64,000 nt of DNA from Arion vulgaris (lineage: Eukaryota; Mollusca; Gastropoda; Stylommatophora; Arionidae). The position numbers and the translations under genes were made by a program. The stretch is taken from assembly GCA_020796225.1 (NCBI GenBank), contig CM036761.1, forward strand, positions 31,880,928 to 31,944,927, in the 5' to 3' direction. The notes under the pieces are model-generated. The model did no database searches, was not told the DNA's origin, and was given only the letters and a program-made list of their open reading frames with translations. Below are positions 41,455-52,651 of this stretch, in pieces; position 1 is the stretch's first letter, and each line of letters begins with the position of its first letter.

Positions 41455-41640
41455 TCTCAGCAGAAATGGCACGCCACCTGCTGAGTGTATTGAACAAAGC
41501 ACGAACTCCGTAGCTCCAGCAACAATCCTAGGGTCTCTAGAAAAACTGCACTCGTGAACAGAATGGCGCGGTCCGGACTCGAACCCACGACCTTCGACTC
41601 ACAAGGCAAAGGGCTTAACCACTTAGCCACATAGATCCCC
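41455..41640 (-). mobile_element. SINE-8 copy, promoter boxes intact
   Basis: Minus strand: A-box TGGCTAAGTGG and B-box GGTTCGAGTCC at the expected spacing, then CCCTAGGATTGTTGCTGG and a 3' body with CACTCAGCAGGTGGCGTGCC. The boxes match the RNA polymerase III consensus. The body is not a tRNA, so I call a SINE. Confidence 0.88.
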
Positions 41641-42203
41641 ATAGAACATGTACTATACTACAATAACTTCCTAGATTCATTTCAGAAATACACAATGTTT
41701 TACAGCGCAACAAGAAGGTTACTAGGAACTGTGGTGGGAGACCACTGTAAACAAATCGTTAATAATAATAATAGCTAGGGATGTATATTTCTGTATTTCG
41801 CATGCAACGAAAGCAAAGGTAAAGATACATTTAAAAAAAAAATCAACTAATGGAGAATACATAATAGGATAACATAATAAGATAACAGAGAAGTTAACTT
41901 TGAAAACACAAGCAATTTGTAGCGTATAACACAAACCATTCAATGATGAAGTACTTTTGTTGATGATTTGAGCTCTAAAATGAAACTAAAATGATGATTA
42001 TATATATCTTTTCTTAAAACAAAACAATAAAAGCAGATAAAATAGTTATTATATTAAGATTTCTAGGACTATTATTGTTAGCTTAATGCATGACCATGCA
42101 CTCCCTGACAGAATAACAATGTTAAAGTGTATGGATAACTATGGAAAAGAGACACGAAAAACGCAGAAATCATATCCCCACCCTTAAACCCCCTCCCCTT
42201 ATA

Positions 42204-42207
<4 letters not shown>
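41641..42207. other. No recognisable feature
   Basis: AT-rich, no matched repeat. Confidence 0.4.

Positions 42208-42275
<68 letters not shown>
42208..42275. repeat. (TA)n(GA)n microsatellite
   Basis: About 46 bases of alternating TA followed by 18 bases of GA. Confidence 0.95.
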
Positions 42276-42445
42276 TGAAAGCATTATAGAAATTCTACAA
42301 TCACAGGAGCGTACAATAAGCAATGCAACAGTAACCATGCATTCGAAAACTGAAACTACCCATTGTGGGTAATGATCAAACTAGAGACACTCTTCTGAAA
42401 AACCACTATCTGCACCGTAATAACCACTGTGCTGTTTAATTTCTT

Positions 42446-42650
42446 TCAGAGCTTATGTATTTCAGTAAGATTGACTAATTCAGGTTTGGTTTTTTGTTCG
42501 GTCAGAGCTTACGTGTTCTCAGAGCTGTTTGAATTCTTTCAGAGCTTATGTATTCCGGTTAAATAGACTAGTTCCGAATTTGTATTTGTTATGTCAGTGC
42601 TTATGCATTCTCAGTACTGTTTGAATTATATCAGAGCTTATGTAATCTGC
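42446..42650. repeat. Degenerate ~110-bp repeat (2 copies with half-units)
   Basis: TTTCAGAGCTTATGTATTC, then CTCAGAGCTGTTTGAATT, recur with drift (CAGTGCTTATGCATTCTCAG). Confidence 0.65.
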
Positions 42651-42928
42651 TGTTAAGAACATGACGCGAATCTTACTTTATCCGCCGTGTCCTAGACTAT
42701 GAAAAAAATAGTAATTAATATCCTACAAAAAATAGCTCCGTATGTTAAATGTATAGTGCAGATATAGACCAGTTCGTATTCTGAGCATGGTAAGTTGATT
42801 TCGCTTTCTATAAGAAATTGCTTTATTGACCATGGCGATTTAACCGACGTTTTTTTAAGATATTGTCAGCGGAATCTGTTTCCAGTGTATTCTGTTGCCT
42901 TTCACTTGACATTTTGTATTCTGCTTCT

Positions 42929-43370
42929 CCCCGTGTGGTGCCGGGGCCCGAAGAGAAGCAAAGAATAGTACCACTGCAACCTACAATGCATGTCGTAAGA
43001 GGGGTCTGATGTAGGCCCCAGGGATGCTACCCTAGTAAATAAAAAGCATCGCATAAATCGGATGTGCTGGCCTACTTGTAGGCGCATAACTGGCGCAGCG
43101 TACAATAGCTCTCAGGCTCAGATGACATACCAGAACATATCCTGTGAGACTGTCCTCTTCGCGGTGAGCTGAGTAGCAAAATGTGGTCACACCCAGTCGA
43201 CCTGAAAACTAAGCTTTGGGGAAACCTGACCGACATGAAGCTGACTGCCCAGTTTGTGGTCCACAGTAAATTAAGCGCATGACCAGAGATCGCTGAAGAA
43301 GAAGATCACATACAAATCACACAGAGTTGTTGACAAGTAGTCGATATGAAGCGCTCGAACAAGTACAAGT
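42929..43370 (+). mobile_element. SINE-3 copy split by a LINE insertion
   Basis: Left part from CCCGTGTGGTGCCGGGGCCC to GGCTCAGATGACATAC (43130). Right part resumes at AGATCACATACAAATCACAC (43303) and ends GCGCTCGAACAAGTACAAG. The two parts join correctly. Confidence 0.92.
43131..43302 (+). mobile_element. LINE-g family 3' end, 172 bp, with TSD
   Basis: Frame: PEHIL, stop, DCPLRGELSSKMWSHPVDLK, then TKLWGNLTDMKLTAQFVVHS and a stop, followed by AGAGATCGCTGAAGAAGAA. It is homologous to the tail at 13.98 kb. Flanks AGATGACATAC (43120-43130) and AGATCACATAC (43303-43313) are an 11-bp duplication with one change. Confidence 0.92.
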
Positions 43371-43707
43371 ATTATGTTTCTACAATCACGTTTGAATGTT
43401 CGTACACTTTTTTTTTAGAGAGTCTCTATGGCGAAGTGATTGCAACTTTTGCCTTATTTTCTAAAGGTAGTGAGATCGAAGGTGTCTTCGTTTCATGAGT
43501 GCATTTGTTGCGGAGAACCCTATGCTTAGTGCTGAAACTACAAAGCTTATCCTGTATGCAATAATCTCATCAGTATCGTGTCATTTCTACAGAGATCGAC
43601 AGAGCTACTAGCTTGGTGTGAAATTATTGTGAAATTAAGATAATATTTCACTTTTAAATCATTTTTAAGAAAAAAAATATGAAAATATATTTCCAACGAG
43701 TCAATTT
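43371..43707. other. No clear feature; possible SINE-8-like fragment
   Basis: GAGAGTCTCTATGGCGAAGT at about 43419 resembles a SINE-8 head in plus orientation, but the body does not continue. The rest is unmatched. Confidence 0.35.
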
Positions 43708-43912
43708 TTTTTTTCCGATCCAGAAGCACTTGAGCTTTTCAGCTCTTCGGCTCGGTGCCATGGACATCGTAACCCTTCGGTTCGGTGCGACGAACACCGT
43801 AAATCTGGGGAATCTTTGGCTTTTTCTGCCATCCCGCGGAATTGAACCCGCACACACAGAGGGATAGTCACCCGTAGTCCAACGCGCTACGAACGAGCTG
43901 GGCAGACGGGTT
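43708..43912 (-). mobile_element. SINE-7 copy
   Basis: Minus strand: TAGCGCGTTGGAC (A-box-like), GGGTTCAATTCCGC (B-box), GGTGTTCGTCGCACCGAAC, and an A-rich 3' end opposite plus-strand poly(T). Confidence 0.9.
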
Positions 43913-44224
43913 AACGAGTCAAATAAAATTGCAACAAAACTTGGTGTATGTCAGCGTCAACGCGTTTGTATATTCCGGAAAAGACTTGATCCTGACTTCT
44001 GCAACAGTAATAACCAAGATATTGTTTTGTTGGCAATTTCAAACTGTTATCTCACTCACGCACTAATGTTATCTGAAGACTAGCAACATTTGGTATGTTT
44101 CATTGAAACGTATTGATTAGAGTGACCATACGAGTAAATTGAACTGAATATAAATGAAAGCAAGGCAACTGTTGATACATATCTATTTATTTTGTGATAT
44201 TACTTGTTATATAACTGTTTCTGT
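43913..44224. other. No recognisable feature
   Basis: No matched repeat and no coding signal. Confidence 0.4.
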
Positions 44225-44720
44225 TTTGTTATTATTTTTTGTGTATCTATTTCTGTCTAGTCATTGCATTTTACATATCTATTTCTGTCTAGTCATTACA
44301 TTTTATTTATCTATTTCTGCCTAGTCATTACATTTTACACATCTATTTGTCTAGTCATTATATTTTACATATCTATTTCTGTCTTGTAATTACATTTTAT
44401 GTATCTATTTCTGTCTAGTCATTATATTTTACACATCTATTTCTGTCTAGTCATTATATTTTACACATCTATTTCTGTCTAGTCATTATATTTTACACAT
44501 CTATTTCTGTCTAGTCATTATATTTTACACATCTATTTCTGTCTAGTCATTATATTTTACACATCTATTTCTGTCTAGTCATTATATTTTACACATCTAT
44601 TTCTGTCTAGTCATTATATTTTACACATCTATTTTTGTCTAGTCATTATATTTTACACATCTATTTCTGTCTAGTCATTATATTTTACACATCTTTCTGT
44701 CTAGTCATTACATTTTACTG
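44225..44720. repeat. 32-bp tandem array (~14 copies)
   Basis: ATTATATTTTACACATCTAT followed by TTCTGTCTAGTC. The centre is nearly perfect, with more divergence at both edges (ATTACATTTTATGTATC), as expected for an array maintained by unequal exchange. Confidence 0.95.
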
Positions 44721-45071
44721 ATCTATTAATGTTTTGTTATTACTTTTTCAATATCTGTTTTTTGTTTGGTCCTTACATTTCCAATATCTGTTTAACATTG
44801 AACTTACGCGCAAAGCTGTAAGCCCGTCTCTTGTAAATGTCAATAAAACGTGTGTTTGATGTTCACAATTTGGCTAGTTTGTTGTAACAAGAACTTTCAT
44901 TTTCTTCCCCAATAAGAACCTGTATTCAGTTATAAGATTGATATGTATTTTAAATGTCTTAATTGCTTGTGAAACTCTTTACGCATTGACATATTGTCAT
45001 CATTCTTCGCAAATGACTGCTCATCACACCTACAAACATACAAAAATACAGAAAATGAACGAAATATAGGG
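44721..45071. other. No recognisable feature
   Basis: No matched repeat and no coding signal. Confidence 0.4.
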
Positions 45072-45430
45072 TGGTTGATTGATTGATAACTTCAACGTTA
45101 TTGCCGTTTCGTGAATATCCATTAGTTTTCTGATCTCTTTCCAACTCAAAAATTAATCTCAGCGGCAGTCAAAGAACTCCTTGGCACCGGCAAGTGTCGT
45201 CGATGAAATTTTAGGAATGAGAAGAATTTGTAGACATTTTCAAATATATGTTAATTAATTTTGTTCTGGCAGTTACTTACCAACCTACAGTTATCACGTT
45301 TTATTTGCCAAGGGTATTTTAAAAAAGTGTTCATTTTCAACAATGGAACCTTCATTGTATTGTCCGACTCTGATAGTTCTATGAACTCGAGTCCATCTAC
45401 ACTGAAACAATGTATCACATAAAAATAAGC
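45072..45430 (-). mobile_element. SINE-1 copy, old and diverged
   Basis: GATTGATTGATAAC (tail complement), ATCTCAGCGGCAGTCAAAGA, CCGACTCTGATAGTTCTATG and ACTCGAGTCCATC follow the SINE-1 order with many changes. Confidence 0.65.
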
Positions 45431-45469
45431 CGACTTATCCATTCGGAAAGTGAACCAGTTATGTTGGTA

Positions 45470-45775
45470 GAATAAAATAAATGGTAAGAGAAACACAACA
45501 AAGAACGATTAAAATAAATGGTAAGAGAAACACAACAAAGAACGAATAAAATTAATGGTAAGAGAAACACAACAAAGAACGAACAAAATTAATGGTAAGA
45601 GAAATACAACAAAGAACGAATAAAATTAATGGTAAAAGAAACACAACAAAGAACGAATAAAATTAATGGTAAGAGAAACACAACAAAGAACGAATAAAAA
45701 TAATGGTAAGAGAAATACAACAAAGAACGAATAAAATTAATGGTAAGAGAAATACAACAAAAGAGGAATAAAATG
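45470..45775. repeat. 37-bp tandem array (~8 copies)
   Basis: AATGGTAAGAGAAACACAAC and AAAGAACGAATAAAATT repeat with a 37-base period. Confidence 0.95.
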
Positions 45776-47504
45776 TTAATTTTGAACACTTAACTATTTT
45801 ACTCCGTTTTTTTTTAAAACATCGGACGCATTTATATTGCAATGTATTGTGAAATAGCCGGTATACGCTCTTTGAGGCATCGTAAAAATTATGTAATCCA
45901 ATATATTGGCTTGAGAGAGCAAAAGGGTTAAGAAGGAAGTTGTGGTTCAACAGTAACAAACGGATATAGTTATATTCCTCATTACGATATAATTCAGATA
46001 TTATAGGAGACTAACATATATATCTACATGTATTTATATACGTAGATAAGTATGTATATATACTATTTTTTAGCATTTTAGCATGCTAATGGCTCGAGAT
46101 AAACAAGACATAAGTAGCTTTTTTAGAAAACAAAAGTAAAAACATATTAAGACGCATGAAAAGTTTTAAAAAACATTATTTTTGCTTCCCAAAATAGAAC
46201 TAGATTTCTACGGAAAAAAAATCAACAATAAAAATATTTAACCAATAAAATGGAGAAGAAATAAATAATGTAAAAAAATCCGAGGAAATGTGGAAGTCAA
46301 CATAAGATAATAACATTAGAAATGTCAAAGAAAAATTCGTAATAAAGTACAAGTGTAAAAGAATATAATAGTAGAACATGAAAATAGTATGAAAGAAGAC
46401 AAAACAAAGTAGATAATTTATGATATGCGTATTTGAAAAACAAATAAAGTAATGAAATGTTTAGTTAGAAATCAAAATAAACACTTGAATACCTTGATTA
46501 AACTAAATAAAAAACAGTATGAACACGTTAAGCACAACATAGTTTATTTACGTTATTTAATGAAGGTTTATATGTTGTCCCTAAAGTATGAAAACCAAAC
46601 AACATGGTATATTTTATTTTACTCACCTTGTATCCTGTATTGGTATGCTATCCCTCAAGCCTGCAAGATGTCAACAAGATTTTCTGAGTTGTGTAATTTC
46701 AAACGATTAAAATTATTTCTACTAAACTTTAAAAAAATTCTCTGTTCTAAAAATTAAAATTGATTTTCGTTGTGTTTTCTATGTTTTTCTGTTTTCTTAC
46801 TTCTGATTTGTATGTCTATGTTACTTATTTCTCTCCGTGATTTACTTAAGTTCAATCTATAGTTCTCAGAGTTATTTTGCTCAAGCTTTCAGTGGTAAGA
46901 AAGAATCTTCCAGTTAGTACTATCTTAAGAATGGACGTCCTAAATATGATACGGACTGAGATCAGCGCTGCCAGGTCCAGTCAGCTTCTGAAGGTTGACT
47001 GACAATCCTGCCTTTTATAAGTCGCAAAACTAATTTAATAATGTGGCTTGCCATACAAATAATCTGTGACGGAGAGGTGCGGGAGTGACTGATTGACCAA
47101 TGCTTGGCAGTGAAACCAGGTCAGAAAATGTTATGTCAAGCGTGTTTATTTATTTAAACGTAACTTATCTTCCTAAAAAATGGGGAGGTTGACATCCCAT
47201 CTGGTTAGTGAGTGTTCGCTCGCTTCTTTCTGTTGCTAGAAAATCGCCGCGAAAAATTGGAATTCATTACTACACTGTTACCACTATCGAGTATTTTTTT
47301 CCCCACTAGAACTGTGTATTTTTGACTTTTGTCTTCGTTTTCTGGTATTTTCTTCTCACTAAATATGGATTGTTCTATGACTATTTGACCATTTCTTGTC
47401 ACTGATCATTAATGTATTTATATTTATATAACTTTGATTACACTGACTTGTTATTGTTGTTTTAAACCACAACCGTTATGAATGAAGGTGCATAAATTTG
47501 AGTC
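45776..47504. other. No recognisable feature
   Basis: About 1.7 kb of very AT-rich DNA. The longest open frame (46452-46757, plus, 101 codons) is Lys/Asn/Tyr/Leu-rich, as expected by chance at this composition, with no domain. Confidence 0.45.
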
Positions 47505-47759
47505 TTCTTCTTCGGAAGCTAGATATCGACCACTTGTTAACCGCTCTGTGATGTGTATGTGATCTAAGCCTAAGAGCGATTGTACGTTGTGCCCGCTATG
47601 CGTCTACAAGTAGGCCAGAACATCAGATTATGCGACGCTTTTGATTTACTACGGTAGCTTCCCTAGGCCTCTACCTCAGTCCCCTCTTACGACATGCCTT
47701 GAAGGTCGCAGTGTTACTATTCTTTGCTCCCCTTAAGATCCCCGGCACTACACGAGCGA
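47505..47759 (-). mobile_element. SINE-3 copy
   Basis: Minus strand: TCGTGTAGTGCCGGGGATCT head, TGTCGTAAGAGGGGACTGAG, then GGTCGATATCTAGC and GAAGAAGA. Complete. Confidence 0.92.
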
Positions 47760-47904
47760 TTATATTTATATAACTTTGATAACACTGAAATGTTATTGTT
47801 TTTGTTTTTTTTGTTTTTTTAAAACCACATCCGTTATGGGATCACGCGCGCGAGAGAGAGAAACCCCATCCGTTATAAATGAATGTTCATCAACGTGAGT
47901 CTTA

Positions 47905-48334
47905 TCTTATCTTAACCACATTTGACGTGAAGCGTCATGGGGAGAGTTAGTTTCCTATCTTGTGCCAGGTGTGTTGCGCTTGACGTTTTCAGTCCTTGCT
48001 TTCGCAGGGACTCTGAGATGTTATCTATCCATCGTGTTCTTGGCCTGCCTCGTGCTCTGCGCCCTGAGTGTCGATTATTATAGGCACGTGATGGTAGTAA
48101 ATGTGGTTCCATTCTCATTAGATGGCCGAACCACTTGAATCTTTGCTTCTCGATGTACTGTATACATGGTATAGTACCAACGATGCTTCGGATATTCTGG
48201 TTTCTCACTCTATCTCGCCTTGTAACGTTGACAGCTTTTCGTAGACTTCTCATTTCACATGTTGTAATCTTTCTTTCTAGTGTCTTAGGGGCCATGTTTG
48301 GCACTGATAGACTCAAATAACGTGAGTCTAACAT
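47905..48334 (-). mobile_element. LINE-i tail, frame open for 140 codons
   Basis: The minus strand reads NMAPKTLERKITTCEMRSLR, TRRDRVRNQNIRSIVGTI, QYIEKQRFKWFGHLMRMEP, GRRARGRPRTRWIDNISESL and LAQDRKLTLPMTLHVKCG with a stop. No internal stop or frameshift is visible over this part, unusually good for this window. The start Met is not meaningful because the copy is 5' truncated. The 3' end has AGATAAGATAAGAC. Confidence 0.9.
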
Positions 48335-48381
48335 AATTATTTATCTGTCCTGTTTCTCACTTAACTTTCTGCTCATGTTAT

Positions 48382-48636
48382 CGCCCGCGTGTTGCTGGTG
48401 CCACAGTTGGAGCAAAGAATAGTAATAATGATAACTACAAGGCATGTCGTAAGATGCGACTGAGATAGGGGCCTAAGTAAGCTACCCTAGTAAATAAAAT
48501 GCGTCGCAGAAATCGTATGTGCTGTCTTCTTGTAGGCGCATAACTGGCACAACGTACAATCTCTTTTAGGCTCGGATCACATACAAATCACAAAAGAGTG
48601 GTTAACAAGTGGTGGATATTAAGCGTTCGAAGAAGT
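48382..48636 (+). mobile_element. SINE-3 copy
   Basis: CGCCCGCGTGTTGCTGGTGC head, TGCGTCGCAGAAATCGTATG, TAACTGGCACAACGTACAAT, AAGCGTTCGAAGAAG end. Confidence 0.92.
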
Positions 48637-48753
48637 TCAGATTTGGCATTGTCTGTGGTCAAGCAATTATAACTGACATTGGCTAGTTAAATAATATGCG
48701 TATGAATAATACAATTCATCAAACAATTTCAATGCAACAATTTATTCTGTAAC

Positions 48754-49085
48754 AGTTGTAACAAGAAGAGACCAGTTAAGAAATGAAGACATCAGGAAAA
48801 AAGTGAGTACAACATCAGTACTAAACTTCATGAAGAAAAAACAAATTAAATGGTTCGGTCACATAATCAGATTACCAACAGACAGTACACTGCAAAGAGC
48901 GATGTTGCTCCGATACAATCGATACAAAGCAAAAGGCCGGTCATGCAAAAGGTGGACCTCAGAGATAACAGAGTCGACAAAAGACACTATTTATGAAGCG
49001 CACACACGGGCTCGTTCTAGAAATCTTTTCTTATCCTGAAGCTGTGAGGCAAAACAAGAGTGGAGAAAAGAAAGGAGAAAGAATG
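48754..49085 (+). mobile_element. LINE-b tail fragment
   Basis: Encodes TRRDQLRNEDIRKKV, then STTSVLNFMKKKQIKWFGHI, RAMLLRYNRYKAKGRSCKRW, TSEITESTKDTIYEAHTRA and RSRNLFLS with a stop. GRPRKRW has changed to GRSCKRW. The frame is otherwise open. Confidence 0.9.
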
Positions 49086-49129
49086 TAAAACACAAATATG
49101 GAAAGAAAGGATTAATGTAGTAAATGTAT

Positions 49130-49625
49130 TTCAGTTTTCGAGACTTGTCTATGAGTCAGTTTTCGAGACTTGTCTATGAGTCAGTTTTCGAGACTTGTCT
49201 ATGAGTCAGTTTTCGAGACTTGTCTATGAGTCAGTTTTTGAGACTTGTCTATGAGTCAGTTTTCGAGACTTGTCTATGAGTCAATTTTCGTAACTTGTCT
49301 ATGAGTCAGTTTTCGAGACTTGTCTATGAGTCAGTTTTTGAGACTATGAGTCAGTTTTTGAGACTATGAGTCAGTTTTTGAGACTTGTCTATGAGTCAGT
49401 TTTTGAGACTTGTCTATGAGTCAGTTTTTGAGACTTGTCTATGAGTCAGTTTTTGAGACTTGTCTATGAGTCAATTTTCGAGACTTGTTTATGAGTCAAT
49501 TTTCGAGACTACTCTATGTATCAGTTTTCGAGACATGTCTATGAATCTGTTTTCAAGACATGTTTAAGAGTCAGTTTTCGAGACTTAAGAGTCAGTTTTC
49601 GAGACTTGTCTATGAGTCAGTTTTT
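49130..49625. repeat. 25-bp tandem array (~18 copies)
   Basis: GTCAGTTTTCGAGACTTGTC plus TATGA. Some units lack TTGTCTATGAG. It starts about 45 bases after the LINE-b end. Confidence 0.95.
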
Positions 49626-50036
49626 CTCGATGTCCATTTTTTACATGATGTCTAAATGTTTTTATTTTTATTTTTCTCTATGTTGTTCTTCGACCATTTA
49701 TCTCTAGGTTTCTCTTCGACCATTTTCTCTAACAATGTCTCAAAAGATTCATTTTCTTTCTTTAATGGTTGTGTGATGGCTTATGACTCCAATCCATATT
49801 TAAATCCGAGATTATCCTCAACTAAGACAATACGGATGTTCATTTGAAAGCAATGAAAGTTACGTCAAAGCTTCAAAATCAAATCAAATACGATCTTAGT
49901 GAGGTCAATGGAAAATATACTTTATTAGCCTATATTAGTAAAAGTCAGTTGTCTTTTTTTGTTGTTGATGCAGTAAATGAGAAGCGGAAAGGCCCTTGAA
50001 CTTCTAACCACAACAAAAACCAGCTGAGGAAGTGAG

Positions 50037-50040
<4 letters not shown>
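49626..50040. other. No recognisable feature
   Basis: No matched repeat and no coding signal. Confidence 0.4.
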
Positions 50041-50093
<53 letters not shown>

Positions 50094-50161
50094 GATAGAT
50101 AGACAGCCAAACAGACAGACAGGCAGACAGACAGACATACATATATGATAGATAGTTATAT

Positions 50162-50206
<45 letters not shown>

Positions 50207-50237
50207 GACATAGATATATATAGATATATAGATAGAT

Positions 50238-50313
<76 letters not shown>
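50041..50313. repeat. Compound (TA)n / (CAGA)n / (GATA)n / (TA)n / (GA)n microsatellite
   Basis: (TA)n 50041-50088, (CAGA)-like 50102-50135, (GATA)n 50160-50205, (TA)n 50240-50290, (GA)n 50291-50313. Predicted peptides are tyrosine/isoleucine repeats. Confidence 0.97.
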
Positions 50314-50439
50314 GAGACGGCAAAGTTGATAATGGCACAGCTTAAGACTGTTCCGTGACAAAGTAGAAGTATCAGAGCCTCCAACAACACTGGATATCAA
50401 TGTTTTGAAGTTCTCTGATGGAAAGTGTCAAGCGACATT

Positions 50440-50440
<1 letters not shown>

Positions 50441-50465
<25 letters not shown>
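50441..50465. repeat. (CA)n microsatellite
   Basis: Twelve CA units, flanked by degraded CA/GA. Confidence 0.95.
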
Positions 50466-50470
<5 letters not shown>

Positions 50471-50542
50471 AACACACAGACGATACACATGTAGATAAAC
50501 AGAGACAGACAGAGAATATGAGGGAGAGAGAAAGCTATAATG

Positions 50543-50807
50543 CAGGGTGTTCAAGATAAAAGTAGCCCAGTTAAGTAAACCAATCTGGCATCTGTTTATG
50601 AAAATGATATGGTTCAATTATGACATAGTATAGGTCAAGTGAGGAAGTCTTTTCGTGATGCTGTGTAATTATGATGCGGGAAGGGGCGATGAACAATGTT
50701 GACAAGGGATGAACTAGTCAGAACCGGTTTAAATAATAGACACAACGCAATGCGTACCTGATCAGTTTTAATTTGTCAATGGCGATGCTTTTATCTTGCG
50801 CACCCTG
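50543..50807. mobile_element. mariner/Tc1-like MITE, second copy
   Basis: Left CAGGGTGTTCAAGATAA, right TTATCTTGCGCACCCTG. Inside, GTGCGGGAAGGGGCGATGAA-like and GTCAGAACCGGTTTAAATA match the 40.7-kb copy. TA follows the right end; the left flank is TG, probably a mutated TA. Confidence 0.9.
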
Positions 50808-50837
50808 TATAATGGAAACTGATAATTTCAGTTTCTT

Positions 50838-51172
50838 CCGCCGAGTGGTTACCGGGGCCCAAATTGGGATGTAAAGAATAGAACCACTGTTACCTGGCAC
50901 GCATGTCGTAAGAGTCGACTACGGAGGTTGGTTGTGGGGCTAGCTACCCACACCGTAAAAAACGATAGAAGGCTACAGAATGGAGTGCGAACCGAGAAAA
51001 CGCTGGCTGAAACAGGACACATCGCCGAAGGATAAGCACCAGAACTCCTAATGGTGCTAAAGATGTGACGTAAACACACCAATGCTAAGGCTGCATGAAT
51101 CAGATTTCCACATGAATATAATTTATAGGGAGATCTGGTACATCGGTCTGGGTATCGAGAGAGAGAGATTTC
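50838..51172 (+). mobile_element. SINE-4 copy
   Basis: GCCGAGTGGTTACCGGGGCC head, TGTCGTAAGAGTCGACTACG, GAACCGAGAAAACGCTGGC, GATCTGGTACATCGGTCTG, short (GA)n. The minus-strand open frame across it is incidental. Confidence 0.93.
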
Positions 51173-51357
51173 CGTTTCTTCTAAATCAAATATCTTTAAC
51201 AGACAGTCGTTATCATTTGACATCTTAAGCTAGTATATTCATGTCTGGACAAGTCTATCAAGTACAAGTTTCCATCTTTCCATGTTGTTAATTTTTCTAT
51301 CTCACTCTATCCATGTGAACTTCATCTCAAACACAGCAATTGAGAATCTCCTAATGT

Positions 51358-51800
51358 ACTATTTTTTTCTTCTTTTAACTCTCCTGGAACCGTAAAGCAT
51401 CAACACATTTCTTTCAACCAGATATGTCTTGAGCAAGTCAGCGTAGTTCATTCTAGGGCTTTCCCGTCTCTTCTCTTTCTCTGTCTACAGTTCTCTTTCA
51501 TATTTCTCTTGTCTCCCGGACTCCATATTAGAGCCAGGTGTGGGTGTCTTGTCTTCTACATTTTTAATGTATGTCGATATCACTTATATCTCCTAGCCAG
51601 GTGTGGGTGTCTTGTCTATTACATTTTTAATGTATGTCGATATCACTTATATCTCCTCCTTTTTTAATTCTCTCTGTGAAATTGTTGATCTCCGTGTGAT
51701 CTCGGTATTTGGTATTCTCTGATACTAATGAATTCGGATAATTCTTCTTAGACATCTTTCTTCAAAGCCTCTTATGCGACTATCCGTCTTTGTACTTGGT
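51358..51800 (-). mobile_element. LINE-e tail with a 63-bp internal duplication
   Basis: The order matches 29.69-30.00 kb plus its displaced 3' end, and here it is uninterrupted. CCAGGTGTGGGTGTCTTGTC through ATCACTTATATCTCCT occurs twice in tandem (about 51534-51658). Confidence 0.82.
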
Positions 51801-51847
51801 TTATATGTCCCTGATTCATACAGTTATTTTATTTGTATAAATTATTA

Positions 51848-52106
51848 TTATTCTTCCAACGCTCCGTATCGACTACTTGTCAACCACTCTGTGTGATTTG
51901 TAGGTGATCTGAGCCAAATAACGTTTGTACGTTGTGCCAGATATGCGCTTACAAGTAGGCCAGTACACGCGATTTCTGCGCTGCTTTTTATTTACTATGG
52001 TAGCATCTCTAGGGCCTACATCAGTCGCCTCTTACGACATACATTGTAGTTTGCAGTAATACTATTCTGTGCTTCCTTGAGGGCCCCGGCACCACACGAA
52101 CGATGT
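51848..52106 (-). mobile_element. SINE-3 copy
   Basis: Minus strand: TCGTTCGTGTGGTGCCGGGG head, TGTCGTAAGAGGCGACTGAT, CGCAGAAATCGCGTGTACTG, then GGAGCGTTGGAAGAATAAT end. Confidence 0.93.
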
Positions 52107-52177
52107 GTATATATTGAGTCTATGTTGCGTCATGTAGTCTATTGCTTCAAACATGTGGAACCAAAGCAAAAGGTCGT

Positions 52178-52630
52178 CCACACAAATATTAGACCACACA
52201 AATATTAGACCACACAAATATTAGACCACACAAATATTAGACCACACAAATATTAGACCACACAAATATTAGACCACACAAATATTAGACCACACAAATA
52301 TTAGACCACACAAATATTAGACCACACAAATATTAGACCACACAAATATTAGACCACACAAATATTAGACCACACAAATATTAGACCACACAAATATTAG
52401 ACCACACAAATATTAGACCACACAAATATTAGACCACACAAATATTAGACCACACAAATATTAGACCACACAAATATTAGACCACACAAATATTAGACCA
52501 CACAAATATTAGACCACACAAATATTAGACCACACAAATATTAGACCACACAAATATTAGACCACACAAATATTAGACCACACAAATATTAGACCACACA
52601 AATATTAGACCACACAAATATTAGACCACA
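52178..52630. repeat. 16-bp tandem array (~28 copies)
   Basis: ACCACACAAATATTAG repeats almost without variation. The last unit changes to ACCACAGAAATAACAG and leads into LINE-b sequence. Confidence 0.97.
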
Positions 52631-52651
52631 GAAATAACAGCCAAAGTTAAA

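Noticed and set aside
41455..41640. Functional tRNA gene on the minus strand (good A and B boxes)
   Set aside because: The sequence continues into a SINE body shared with the copy at 575-755, and no acceptor stem closes around the boxes.
46452..46757. 101-codon plus-strand frame in an AT-rich region
   Set aside because: Composition is what AT-rich DNA gives by chance. No domain, no repeat match, no promoter or splice support.
49925..50400. YIYIYI-rich frames up to 151 codons
   Set aside because: Compound TA/GATA/GA microsatellite.
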